64,000 bases of DNA. Origin: Symsagittifera roscoffensis. Lineage: Eukaryota; Xenacoelomorpha; Acoela; Convolutidae. Position 1 is the stretch's first letter; every line of letters begins with the position of its first letter. Positions 42,201 to 55,000 of the stretch are shown here, in pieces. Under the pieces are notes generated by a model. The model saw nothing but the letters and a program-made list of their open reading frames with translations, had not been told where the DNA came from and ran no database searches. The stretch is taken from assembly GCF_963678635.1 (NCBI RefSeq), contig NC_087067.1, forward strand, positions 60,002,594-60,066,593. Direction: 5' to 3'. The translations under genes were made by a program, and so were the position numbers.

Positions 42201-45200
42201 TCCACCCCGAGTGCAAATATTCCGTAACTTCTGTATCGAAAGTCGGAATAACAAAAAAATTCCGTCAAAAATGGCTAGTTAAAAAGTCGAAATTTGTCTG
42301 AAGAAAAAAAATCCATCCCGAGAAGAAATATTCGTTTACTTTGTATCGAAAATCGGAATAACAAAAAAATTCCGTCAAAAATGGCTAGTTAAACAGTCGA
42401 AATTTGTCTGAAGAAAAAAAATCCACCCCGAGCACAAATATTCCGTTACTTTGTATCGAAAGTCGGAATAACAAAAAAAATCCGTCAAAAATGGCTAGTT
42501 AAAAAGTCGAAGATTGTCTGAAGAAAAAAAATCCACCCCGAGCATAAATATTCCGTTACTTTTGTATCGAAAGTCGGAATAACAAAAAAACTACGTCAAA
42601 AATGGCTAGTTAAAAAGTCGAAGTTTGTCTGAAGAAAAAAAATCCACCCCGAGCACAAATATTCCGTTACTTTTGTATCGAAAGTCGGAATAACAAAAAA
42701 AACTCCGTCAAAAATGGCTAGTTAAAAAGTCGAAATTTGTCTGAAGAACAAAAAATCCACCCCGAGCACAAATATTCCGTTACTTTGTATCGAAAGTCGG
42801 AATAACAAAAAAAATCCGTCAAAAATGGCTAGTTAAAAAGTCGAAGTTTGTCTGAAGAAAAAAAATCCACCCCGAGCACAAATATTCCGTTACTTTTGTA
42901 TCGAAAGTCGGAATAACAAAAAAAACTCCGTCAAAAATGGCTAGTTAAAAAGTCGAAATTTGTCCGAAGAAAAAAAATCCACCCCGAGCACAAATATTCC
43001 GTTACTTTGTATCGAAAGTCGGAATAACAAAAAAATTCCGTCAAAAATGGTTAGTTAAACAGTCGAAGTTTCTCTGAAGAAATTAAATCCACCCCGAGCA
43101 AAAATATTCCGTTACTTTGTATCGAAAGTCGGAATAACAAAAAAAATCCGTCAAAAACGGCTAGTTAAGAAGTCGAAATTTGTCTGAAGAAAAAAAAATC
43201 CACCCCGAGTGCAAATTTTCCGTAACTTCTGTATCGAAAGTCGGAATAACAAAAAAATTCCGTCAAAAATGGCTAGTTAAAAAGTCGAAATTTGTCTGAA
43301 GAAAAAAAATCCAACCCGAGAAGAAATATTCCTTTACTTTGTATCGAAAATCGGAATAACAAAAAAATTCCGTCAAAAATGGCTAGTTAAACAGTCGAAA
43401 TTTGTCTGAAGAAAAAAAATCCACCCCGAGCACAAATATTCCGTTACTTTGTATCGAAAGTCGGAATAACAAAAAAAAAATCCGTCAAAAATGGCTAGTT
43501 AAAAAGTCGAAGATTGTCTGAAGAAAAAAAATCCACCCCGAGCATAAATATTCCGTTACTTTTGTATCGAAAGTCGGAATAACAAAAAAACTACGTCAAA
43601 AATGGCTAGTTAAAAAGTCGAAATTTGTCCGAAGAAAAAAAATCCACCCCGAGCACAAATTTTTCGTTACTTTGTATCGAAAGTCGGAATAACAAAAAAA
43701 TTCCTTCAAAAATGGTTAGTTAAACAGTCGAAACTTCTCTGATGAAAGTAAATCCACCCCGAGCACAAATATTCCGTTACTTTGTATGAAAGTCGGAATA
43801 ACAATAAAAATCCGTCAAAAACGGCTAGTTAAAAAGTCGAAGTTTGTCTGAAGAAAAAAAATCCACCCCGAGTGCAAGTATTCCGTAACTTCTGTATCGA
43901 AAGTCGGAATAACAAAAAAATTCCGTCAAAAATGGCTAGTTAAAAAGTCGAAATTTCTCTGAAGAAAAAAAATTCACCCCGAGCACAAATATTCCGTTAC
44001 TTTGTATCGAAAGTCGGAATAACAAAAAAATTCCGTCAAAAATGGCTAGTTAAAAAGTCGAAATTTCTCTGAAGAAAAAAAATCCACCCCGAGCACAAAT
44101 ATTCCGTTACTTTGTATTGAAAGTCGGAATAACAATAAAAATCCGTCAAAAACGGCTAGTTAAAAAGTCGAAATTTGTCTGAAGAAAAAAAATCCACCCC
44201 GAGTGCAAGTATTCCGTAACTTCTGTATCGAAAGTCGGAATAACAAAAAAATTCCGTCAAAAATGGCTAGTTAAAAAGTCGAAATTTCTCTGAAGAAAAA
44301 AAATCCATCCCGAGCACAAATATTCCGTTACTTTTGTATCGAAAGTCGGAATAACAAAAAAACTACGTCAAAAATGGCTAGTTAAAAAATCGAAATTTGT
44401 CCGAAGAAAAAAAATCCATCCCGAGCACAAATATTCCGTTACTTTGTATCGAAAGTCGGAATAACAAAAAAAAATCCGTCAAAAATGGCTAGTTAAAAAG
44501 TCGAAGTTTGTCTGAAGAAAAAAAATCCACCCCGAAAGCAAATATTCCGTAACTTCTGTATCGAAAGTCGGAATAACAAAAAAATTCCGTCAAAAATGGC
44601 TAGTTAAAAAGTCGAAGTTTGTCTGAAGAAAAAAATCCACCCCGAGAAGAAATATTCCTTTACTTTGTATCGAAAATCGGAATAACAAAAAAATTCCGTC
44701 AAAAATGGTTAGTCAAACAGTCGAAATTTCTCTGATGAAAGTAAATCCACCCCGAGCACAAATATTCCGTTACTTTGTATCGAAAGTCGGAATAACAAAA
44801 AAAATCCGTCAAAAATGGCTAGTTAAAAAGTCGAAGTTTGTCTGAAGAAAAAAAATCCACCCCGAAAGCAAATATTCCGTAACTTCTGTATCGAAAGTCG
44901 GAATAACAAAAAAATTCCGTCAAAAATGGCTAGTTAAAAAGTCGAAATTTGTCTGAAGAAAAAAATCCACCCCGAGAAGAAATATTCCTTTACTTTGTAT
45001 CGAAAATCGGAATAACAAAAAAATTCCGTCAAAAATGGCTAGTTAAACAGTCGAAATTTGTCTGAAGAAAATAAATCCACCCCGAGCACAAATATTCCGT
45101 TTTCTGTATCGAAAGTCGGAATAACAAAAAAAATCCGTCAAAAATGGCTAGTTAAAAAGTCGAAGATTGTCTGAAGAAAAAAAATCCACCCCGAGCACAC

Positions 45201-48200
45201 ATATTCCGTTACTTTTGTATCGAAAGTCGGAATAACAAAAAAACTACGTCAAAAATGGCTAGTTAAAAATTCGAAATTTGTCCGAAGAAAAAAAATCCAC
45301 CCCGATCACAAAATTCCGTTATTTTGTATCGAAAGTCGGAATAACAAAAAAATTCCGTCAAAAATGGTTAGTTAAACAGTCGATGTTTCTCTGAAAAAAC
45401 TAAATCCACCCCGAGCAAAAATATTCCGTTACTTTTGTATCGAAATTCGGAATAACAAAAAAACTCTGTCAAAAATGGCTAGTTAAAATTTCGAAATTTG
45501 TCCGAAGAAAAAAAATCCACCCCGAGCACAAATATTCCGTTATTTTGTATCGAAAGTCGGAAAAACAAAAAAATTCCGTCAAAAATGGTTAGTTAAACAG
45601 TCGAAGTTTCTCTGAAAAAATTAAATCCACCCAGAGCAAAAATATTCCATTACTTTGTATCGAAAGTCGGAATAACAAAAAAAATCCGTCAAAAACGGCT
45701 AGTTAAGAAGTCGAAATTTGTCTGAAGAAAAAAAAATCCACCCCGAGTGCAAATATTCCGTAACTTCTGTATCGAAAGTCGGAATAACAAAAAAATTCCG
45801 TCAAAAATGGCTAGTTAAATAGTTAAAAAGTCGAAATTTGTCTGAAGAAAAAAAATCCACCCCGAGAAGAAATATTCCTTTACTTTGTATCGAAAATCTG
45901 AATAACAAAAAAATTCCGTCAAAAATGGCTAGTTAAACAGTCGAATTTTGTCTGAAGAACAAAAAATCCACCCCGAGCTCAAATATTCCGTAACTTTGTA
46001 TCGAAAGTCGGAATAACAAAAAAAATCCGTCAAAAATGGCTAGTTAAAAAGTCGAAGTTTGTCTGAAGAAAAAAAAATCCACCCCGAGCACAAATATTCC
46101 GTTACTTTTGTATCGAAAGTCGGAATAAAAAAAAAACTCCGTCAAAAATGGCTAGTTAAAAAGTCGAAATTTGTCCGAAGAAAAAAAATCCACCCCGAGC
46201 ACAAATATTCCGTTACTTTGTATCGAAAGTCGGAATAACAAAAAAATTCCGTCAAAAATGGCTAGTTAAAAAGTCGAAGATTGTCTGAAGAAAAAAAATC
46301 CACCCCGAGCACACATATTCCGTTACTTTTGTATCGAAAGTCGGAATAACAAAAAAACTACGTCGAAAATGGCTAGTTAAAAATTCGAAATTTGTCCGAA
46401 GAAAAAAAATCCACCCCGATCACAAAATTCCGTTATTTTGTATCGAAAGTCGGAATAACAAAAAAATTCCGTCAAAAATGGTTAGTTAAACAGTCGATGT
46501 TTCTCTGAAAAAATTAAATCCACCCCGAGCAAAAATATTCCGTTACTTTTGTATCGAAATTCGGAATAACAAAAAAACTCTGTCAAAAATGGCTAGTTAA
46601 AATTTCGAAATTTGTCCGAAGAAAAAAAATCCACCCCGAGCACAAATATTCCGTTATTTTGTATCGAAAGTCGGAATAACAAAAAAATTCCGTCAAAAAT
46701 GGTTAGTTAAACAGTCGAAGTTTCTCTGAAAAAATTAAATCCACCCAGAGCAAAAATATTCCATTACTTTGTATCGAAAGTCGGAATAACAAAAAAAATC
46801 CGTCAAAAACGGCTAGTTAAGAAGTCGAAATTTGTCTGAAGAAAAAAAAATCCACCCCGAGAGCAAATATTCAGTAACTTCTGTATCGAAAGTCGGAATA
46901 ACAAAAAAATTCCGTCAAAAATGGCTAGTTAAAAAGTCGAAATTTGTCTGAAGAAAAAAAATCCACCCCGAGAAGAAATATTCCTTTACTTTGTATCGAA
47001 AATCGGAATAACAAAAAAATTCCGTCAAAAATGGCTAGTTAAACAGTCGAATTTTGTCTGAAGAACAAAAAATCCACCCCGAGCTCAAATATTCCGTAAC
47101 TTTGTATCGAAAGTCGGAATAACAAAAAAAATCCGTCAAAAATGGCTAGTTAAAAAGTCGAAGTTTGTCTGAAGAAAAAAAATCCACCCCGAGCACAAAT
47201 ATTCCGTTACTTTTGTATCGAAAGTCGGAATAACAAAAAAACTCCGTCAAAAATGGCTAGTTAAAAAGTCGAAATTTGTCCGAAGAAAAAAAATCCACCC
47301 CGAGCACAAATATTCCGTTACTTTGTATCGAAAGTCGGAATAACAAAAAAATTCCGTCAAAAATGGTTAGTTAAACAGTCGAAGTTTCTATGAAGAAATT
47401 AAATCCACCCCGAGCAAAAATATTCCGTTACTTTGTATCGAAAGTCGGAATAACAAAAAAAATCCGTCAAAAACGGCTAGTTAAGAAGTCGAAATTTGTC
47501 TGAAGAAAAAAAAACCACCCCGAGTGCAAATATTCCGTAACTTCTGTATCGAAAGTCGGAATAACAAAAAAATTCCGTCAAAAATGGCTAGTTAAAAAGT
47601 CGAAATTTGTCTGAAGAAAAAAAAATCCACCCCGAGAAGAAATATTCCTTTACGTTGTATCGAAAATCGGAATAACAAAAAAATTCCGTCAAAATGGCTA
47701 GTTAAACAGTCGAAATTTGTCTGAAGAAAAAAAATCCACCCCGAGCACAAATATTCCGTTACTTTGTATCGAAAGTCGGAATAACAAAAAAAATCCGTCA
47801 AAAATGGCTAGTTAAAAAATCGAAGATTGTCTGAAGAAAAAAAATCCACCCCGAGCACAAATATTCCGTTACTTTTGTATCGAAAGTCGGAATAACAAAA
47901 AAACTACGTCAAAAATGGCTAGTTAAAAAGTCGAAATTTGTCCGAAGAAAAAAAATCCACCCCGAGCACAAATATTCCGTTACTTTGTATCGAAAGTCGG
48001 AATAACAAAAAAATTCCTTCAAAAATGGTTAGTTAAACAGTCGAAATTTCTCTGATGAAAGTAAATCCACCCCGAGCACAAATATTCCGTTACTTTGTAT
48101 TGAAAGTCGGAATAACAATAAAAATCCGTCAAAAACGGCTAGTTAAAAAGTCGAAATTTATCTGAAGAAAAAAAATCCACCCCGAGTGCAAGTATTCCGT

Positions 48201-48354
48201 AACTTCTGTATCGAAAGTCGGAATAACAAAAAAATTCCGTCAAAAATGGCTAGTTAAAAAGTCGAAATTTCTCTGAAGAAAAAAAATCCACACCGAGCAC
48301 AAATATTCCGTTACTTTATATCGAAAGTCGTAATAACAAAATGGCTAGTTAAAA

Positions 48355-48471
48355 GCTATGAGTTGGGTTACACAATAAGACACTTGTTATTGAAATGAAC
48401 TTAATACAATTATACTTATTTAACTATGTATATATTGATGGTAATTGATACCAGTCATTAGATATTTTGAC
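48355..48471 (+). repeat. Array-flank segment embedded in the satellite, copy 1
   Basis: Matches 36964-37080 with few differences (starts GCTATGAGTTGGGTTACACA). It is followed directly by the sequence found at 37702 onwards (ACAATAGCTTTTGAATGAT). The intervening 622 bp of the flank is missing, with GAC shared at the joint. Confidence 0.9.
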
Positions 48472-48949
48472 AACAATAGCTTTTGAATGATGTAAAAAAT
48501 CCGTCAAAAGTGTCTAGGTAATAAGTCAAAATTTGCCTAGAGAAAAAAAATCCACCCGAGCACAAATATTCCGTTACTTTTGTATCGAAAGCCAGAATAA
48601 CAAAAAAATTCCTTCAAAAATGGTTAGTTAAACAGTCGAAATTTCTCTGATGAAAGTAAATCCACCCCGAGCACAAATATTCCGTTACTTTGTATTGAAA
48701 GTCGGAATAACAATAAAAATCCGTCAAAAACGGCTAGTTAAAAAGTCGAAATTTATCTGAAGAAAAAAAATCCACCCCGAGTGCAAGTATTCCGTAACTT
48801 CTGTATCGAAAGTCGGAATAACAAAAAAATTTCGTCAAAAATGGCTAGTTAAAAAGTCGAAATTTCTCTGAAGAAAAAAAATCCACACCGAGCACAAATA
48901 TTCTGTTACTTTGTATCGAAAGTCGTAATAACAAAATGGCTAGTTAAAA

Positions 48950-49067
48950 GCTATGAGTTGGGTTACACAATAAGACACTTGTTATTGAAATGAACTTAAT
49001 ACAATTATACTTATTTAACTATGTATATATTGATGGTAATTGATACCAGTCATTAGAGATTTTGACA
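48950..49067 (+). repeat. Array-flank segment embedded in the satellite, copy 2
   Basis: The same segment again, 595 bp downstream of the first, with the same deletion joint. The monomers after it (to about 49320) follow the same order of variants as the array's left edge (37740-37960). Confidence 0.9.
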
Positions 49068-52000
49068 ACAATAGCTTTTGAATGATGTAAAAAATCCGTC
49101 AAAAGTGTCTAGGTAATAAGTCAAAATTTGCCTAGAGAAAAAAAATCCACCCGAGCACAAATATTCCGTTACTTTTGTATCGAAAGCCAGAATAACAAAA
49201 AAATTCGGTCAAAAATGGCTTGTTAAAAAGTCGAAATTTGTCCGAAGAAATAAATCCAACCCGAGCACAAATATTCCGTTACTTTGTCTCGAAAGTCGGA
49301 ATAACCAAAAAACTTCGTCAAAAAATGGCTAGTTAAAAAGTCGAAATTTGTTTGACTAAAAAAAAATCCACCCCGAGCTCAAATATTCCGTTACTTTTGT
49401 ATCGAAATTCGGAATAACAAAAAACTCTGTCAAAAATGGCTAGTAAAAAAGTCGAAGTTTGTCCGAAGAAAAAAAATCCACCCCGAGCACAAATATTCCG
49501 TTATTTTGTATCGAAAGTCGGAATAACAAAAAAAAAATCCGTCAAAAATGGCTAATTAAAAAGTCGAAATTTTTTTCTGAAGAAAAAAATTCTACCCCGA
49601 GCACAATTATTCCGTTACGTTGCATCGAAAGTCGGAATAACAAAAAAATTCCGTCAAAAATGGCTAGTTAAAAAGTCGAAATTTGTCTGAAGAAAACAAA
49701 ATCCACCCGAGCACAAATATTCCGTTACTTTTGTATCGAAAGACGGAATAACAAAGAAATTTCCGTCAAAAATGGCTAGTTGAATAGTCGAAATTTGTCT
49801 GAAGAAAGAAAAATCCAACCCGAGCACAAATATTCCGTTACTTTGTATGGAAAGTCGGATTAACAAAAAAACTTCGTCAAAAATGGCCAGTTAAAAAGTC
49901 GAAATTTGTCCGAAGATAAAAAATCCACCCCGAGCACAAATATTCAGTTTTTTTTTGTATCGAAAGTCGGAATAACAAAAAAATCCGTCAAAAATGGTTA
50001 GTTAAACAGTCGAAATTTCTCTGAAGAAAAACAATCCACCCAGAGCACAAATATTCCGTTACTTTGTATCAAAAACTGGAAAAACAAAAAAAATCCCTCA
50101 AAATGGCTTGTTAAAAATTCGAAATTTGTCTGAAGAAATAAATCCTACCCGAGCACAAATATTCCGTTACTTTGTCTCGAATGTCGGAATAACAAAAAAT
50201 CTCTGTCAAAAATGGCTAGTTAAAAAGTCGAAATTTTTCTGAAGAAACAAAATCCACCCCGAGCACAATTATTCCGTTACTTTGTATCGAAAGTCGGATT
50301 AACAAAAATATTCTGTCAAAAATGTCTAGTTAAAAAGTCAATATTTGTCTGAATAAAAAAAAATCAACCCAGAGCACAAAATTTCAGTTACTTTTGTATC
50401 GAAATTCGGAATAACAAAAAAACTCCGTCAAAAATGGCTAGTTAATAAGTCGAAATTTGTCCGATGAAAAAAAATCCACCCGAGCACAAATATTCCGTTA
50501 CTTTGTATCGAAAGTCGGGATAACAAAAAAAAACCGTCAAAAATGGTTAGTTAAACATTCAAAATTTCTCTGGAGAAAAAAAATCCACCCCGAGCACACA
50601 TATTCCGTTACTTTGTATCGAAAGTCGGAAAAAAGAAAAAAAAGTCCGTCAAAAACGGCTAGATAAAAAGTCGAAATTTGTCTGAAGAAAAAATTCCACC
50701 CGAGTGAAAATATTCCGTAACTGCTGTATCGAAAGTCGGAATAAAAAAAAACTCCGCCAAAAATGTCTAGTTAAAAAGTCAATATTTGTCTGAATAAAAA
50801 AAAATCCACCCAGAGCACAAATATTCATTTTTTTTTTTAATCGAAATTCGGAATAACACAAAAACTCCGTTCAAAAAAGGCTAGTTAAAAAGTCGAAATT
50901 TGTCCGAAGAAACAAAATCCACCCCGAGCACAATTAATACGTTACTTTATATCGAAAGTCTGATTAACAAAAAAAATCCGTCAAAAATGTCTAGTTAAAA
51001 AGTCAATATTTGTCTGAAAAAAAAAATCCACCCAGAGCACAAATATTCAGTTACTTTTGTATCGAAATGCGGAATAACAAAAGAACTCCGTCAAAAAGGG
51101 CTAGTTAAAAAGTCGAAATTTGTCCGAACAAACAAAATCCACCCCGAGCACAATTATTCCGTTACTTTGCATCGAAAGTCGGATTAACAAAAAAAATCCG
51201 TCAAAAATGTGTAGTTAAAAAGTCAATAATTGTCTGAATAAAAAAAATCCAGCCAGAGGACAAATATTCAGTTACTTTTGTATCGAAATTCGGAATAACA
51301 AAAAAAACTCCGTCAAAAATGGCTAGTTAAAAAGTCGAATATTGTCCGAAGAAAAAAAAATCAACCCGAGCACAAATATTCAGTTTCTTTTTGAATCGAA
51401 ATTCGGAATAACAAAAAAACTCCGTTCAAAAATGGCTAGTTAAAAAGTCGAAATTTGTCCGAAGAAAAAAAATCCACCCGAGCACAAATATTCCATTACT
51501 TTGTATCGGAAGTGTGGATAACAAAAAAAATCCGTCAAAAATGGTTAGTTAAACAGTCGAAATTTCTCTGAAGAAAAAAAATCCACCCCGAGCACAAATT
51601 TTCCGTTACTTTGTATCGAAAGTCGGAATAACAAAAAAACTCCGTCAAAAAGGGCTAGTTAAAAAGTCGAAATTTGTCCGAACAAACAAAATCCAGCCCG
51701 AGCACAATTATTCCGTTACTTTGCATCGAAAGTCGGATTAACAAAAAAATTCCGTCAAAAATGTGTAGTTAAAAAGTCAATAATTGTCTGAATAAAAAAA
51801 GTCTACCCAGAGCACAAATATTCCGTTACTTTTGTATCGAAATTCGGAATAACAAAAAAAACTCCGTTCAAAAATGGCTAGTTAAAAAGTCGAAATTTGT
51901 CCGAAGAAAAAAAATCCACCCGAGCACAAATATTCCATTACTTTGTATCGGAAGTGTGGATAACAAAAAAAACTCCGTTCAAAAATGGCTAGTTAAAAAG

Positions 52001-55000
52001 TCGAAATTTGTCCGAAGAAAAAAAATCCACCCGAGCACAAATATTCCAATACTTTGTATCGGAAGTGTGGATAACAAAAAAAATCCGTCAAAATGGTTAG
52101 TTAAACAGTCGAAATTTCTCTGAAGAAAAAAAATCCACCCCGAGCACAAATATTCCGTTACTTTATATCGAAAGTCGGATTAACAAAAAAAATCCGTCAA
52201 AAATGTCTAGTTAAAAAGTCAATATTTGTCTGAAAAAAAAAAATCCACCCAGAGCACAAATATTCAGTTACTTTTGTATCGAAATGCGGAATAACAAAAG
52301 AACTCCGTCAAAAAGGGCTAGTTAAAAAGTCGAAATTTGTCCGAACAAACAAAATCCACCCCGAGCACAATTATTCCGTTACTTTGCATCGAAAGTCGGA
52401 TTAACAAAAAAATTCCGTCAAAAATGTGTAGTTAAAAAGTCAAAAATTGTCTGAATAAAAAAAATCCAGCCAGAGGACAAATATTCCGTTACTTTTGTAT
52501 CGAAATTCGGAATAACAAAAAAAACTCCGTCAAAAATGGCTAGTTAAAAAGTCGAATATTGTCCGAAGAAAAAAAAATCAACCCGAGCACAAATATTCAG
52601 TTTCTTTTTGAATCGAAATTCGGAATAACAAAAAAACTCCGTTCAAAAATGGCTAGTTAAAAAGTCGAAATTTGTCCGAAGAAAAAAAATCCACCCGAGC
52701 ACAAATATTCCATTACTTTGTATCGGAAGTGTGGATAACAAAAAAATTCCGTCAAAAATGGTTAGTTAAACAGTCGAAATTTCTCTGAAGAAAAAAAATC
52801 CACCCCGAGCACAAATATTCCGTTACTTTGTATCGAAAGTCGGAATAACAAAAAAACTCCGTCAAAAAGGGCTAGTTAAAAAGTCGAAATTTGTCCGAAC
52901 AAACAAAATCCACCCCGAGCACAATTATTCCGTTACTTTGCATCGAAAGTCGGATTAACAAAAAAATTCCGTCAAAAATGTTAAGTTAAAAAGTCAATAA
53001 TTGTCTGAATAAAAAAAATCCACCCAGAGCACAAATATTCAGTTACTTTTGTATCGAAGTGCGGAATAACAAAAGAACTCCGTCAAAAAGGGCTAGTTAA
53101 AAAGTCGAAATTTGTCCGAACAAACAAAATCCACCCCGAGCACAATTATTCCGTTACTTTGCATCGAAAGTCGGATTAACAAAAAAATTCCGTCAAAAAT
53201 GTGTAGTTAAAAAGTCAAAAATTGTCTGAATAAAAAAAATCCAGCCAGAGGACAAATTTTCCGTTACTTTTGTATCGAAATTCGGAATAACAAAAAAAAC
53301 TCCGTCAAAAATGGCTAGTTAAAAAGTCGAATATTGTCCGAAGAAAAAAAAATCAACCCGAGCACAAATATTCAGTTTCTTTTTGAATCGAAATTCGGAA
53401 TAACAAAAAAACTCCGTTCAAAAATGGCTGGTTAAAAAGTCGAAATTTGTCCGAAGAAAAAAAATCCACCCGAGCACAAATATTCTATTACTTTGTATCG
53501 GAAGTGTGGATAACAAAAAAAATCCGTCAAAAATGGTTAGTTAAACAGTCGAAATTTCTCTGAAGAAAAAAAATCCACCCCGAGCACAAATATTCCGTTA
53601 CTTTGTATCGAAAGTCGGAATAACAAAAAAACTCCGTCAAAAAGGGCTAGTTAAAAAGTCGAAAATTGTCCGATCAAACAAAATCCACCCGAGCACAATT
53701 ATTCCGTTACTTTGCATCGAAAGTCGGATTAACAAAAAAATTCCGTCAAAAATGTTAAGTTAAAAAGTCAATAATTGTCTGAATAAAAAAAATCCACCCA
53801 GAGCACAAATATTCCGTTACTTTTGTATCGAAATTCGGAATAACAAAAAAAACTCCGTTCAAAAATGGCTAGTTAAAAAGTCGAAATTTGTCCGAAGAAA
53901 AAAAATCCACCCGAGCACAAATATTCCATTACTTTGTATCGGAAGTGTGGATAACAAAAAAAATCCGTCAAAAATGGTTAGTTAAACAGTCGAAATTTCT
54001 CTGAAGAAAAAAAATCCACCCCGAGCACAAATATTCCGTTACTTTGTATCGAAAGTCGGAATAACAAAAAAAACTCCGTCAAAAAGGGCTAGTTAAAAAG
54101 TCGAAATTTGTCCGAACAAACAAAATCCACCCCGAGCACAATTATTCCGTTACTTTGCATCGAAAGTCGGATTAACAAAAAAATTCCGTCAAAAATGTGT
54201 AGTTAAAAAGTCAATAATTGTCTGAATAAAAAAAATCCACCCAGAGCACAAATATTCCGTTACTTTTGTATCGAAATTCGGAATAACAAAAAAAACTCCG
54301 TCAAAATTGGCTAGTTAAAAAGTCGAATATTGTCCGAAGAAAAAAAAATCAACCCGAGCACAAATATTCCGTTACATTGTATCGAAAGTCGGAATAACAA
54401 AAAAATCCGTCAAAAATGGTTAGTTAAACAGTCGAAATTTCTCTGATGAAAAAAAATCCACTCCGAGCACAAATATTCCGTTACTTTGTATCGAAAGTCG
54501 GAATAACAAAAAAATTCCGTCAAAAATGGTTAGTTAAGCAGTCAAAATTTCTCTGAAGAAAAAAAATCCACCCCGAGCACAAATATTCCGTTACTTTGTA
54601 TCGAAAGTCGGAATAACAAAAAAAATCCGTCAAAAACGGCTAGTTAAGAAAACGAAATTTGTCCGAAGAAACAAAATCCACCCCGAGCACAATGATTCCG
54701 TTGCTTTGTATCGAAAGTCGGATTAACAAAAAAATTCCGTCAAAAATGTCTAGTTAAAAATTCAATATTTGTCTGAATAAAAAAAATCCACCCAGAGCAC
54801 AAATATTCCGGTACTTTTGTATCGAAATTCGGAATAACAAAAAAACTCCGTCAAAAATGGCTAGTTAAAAAGTCGAATATTGTCCGAAGAAAAAATACCA
54901 ACCCGAGCACAAATATTCCGTTACTTTGTATCGAAAGTCGGAATAACAAAAAAATCCGTCAAAAATGGTTAGTTAAACAGTCGAAATTTCTCTGATGAAA

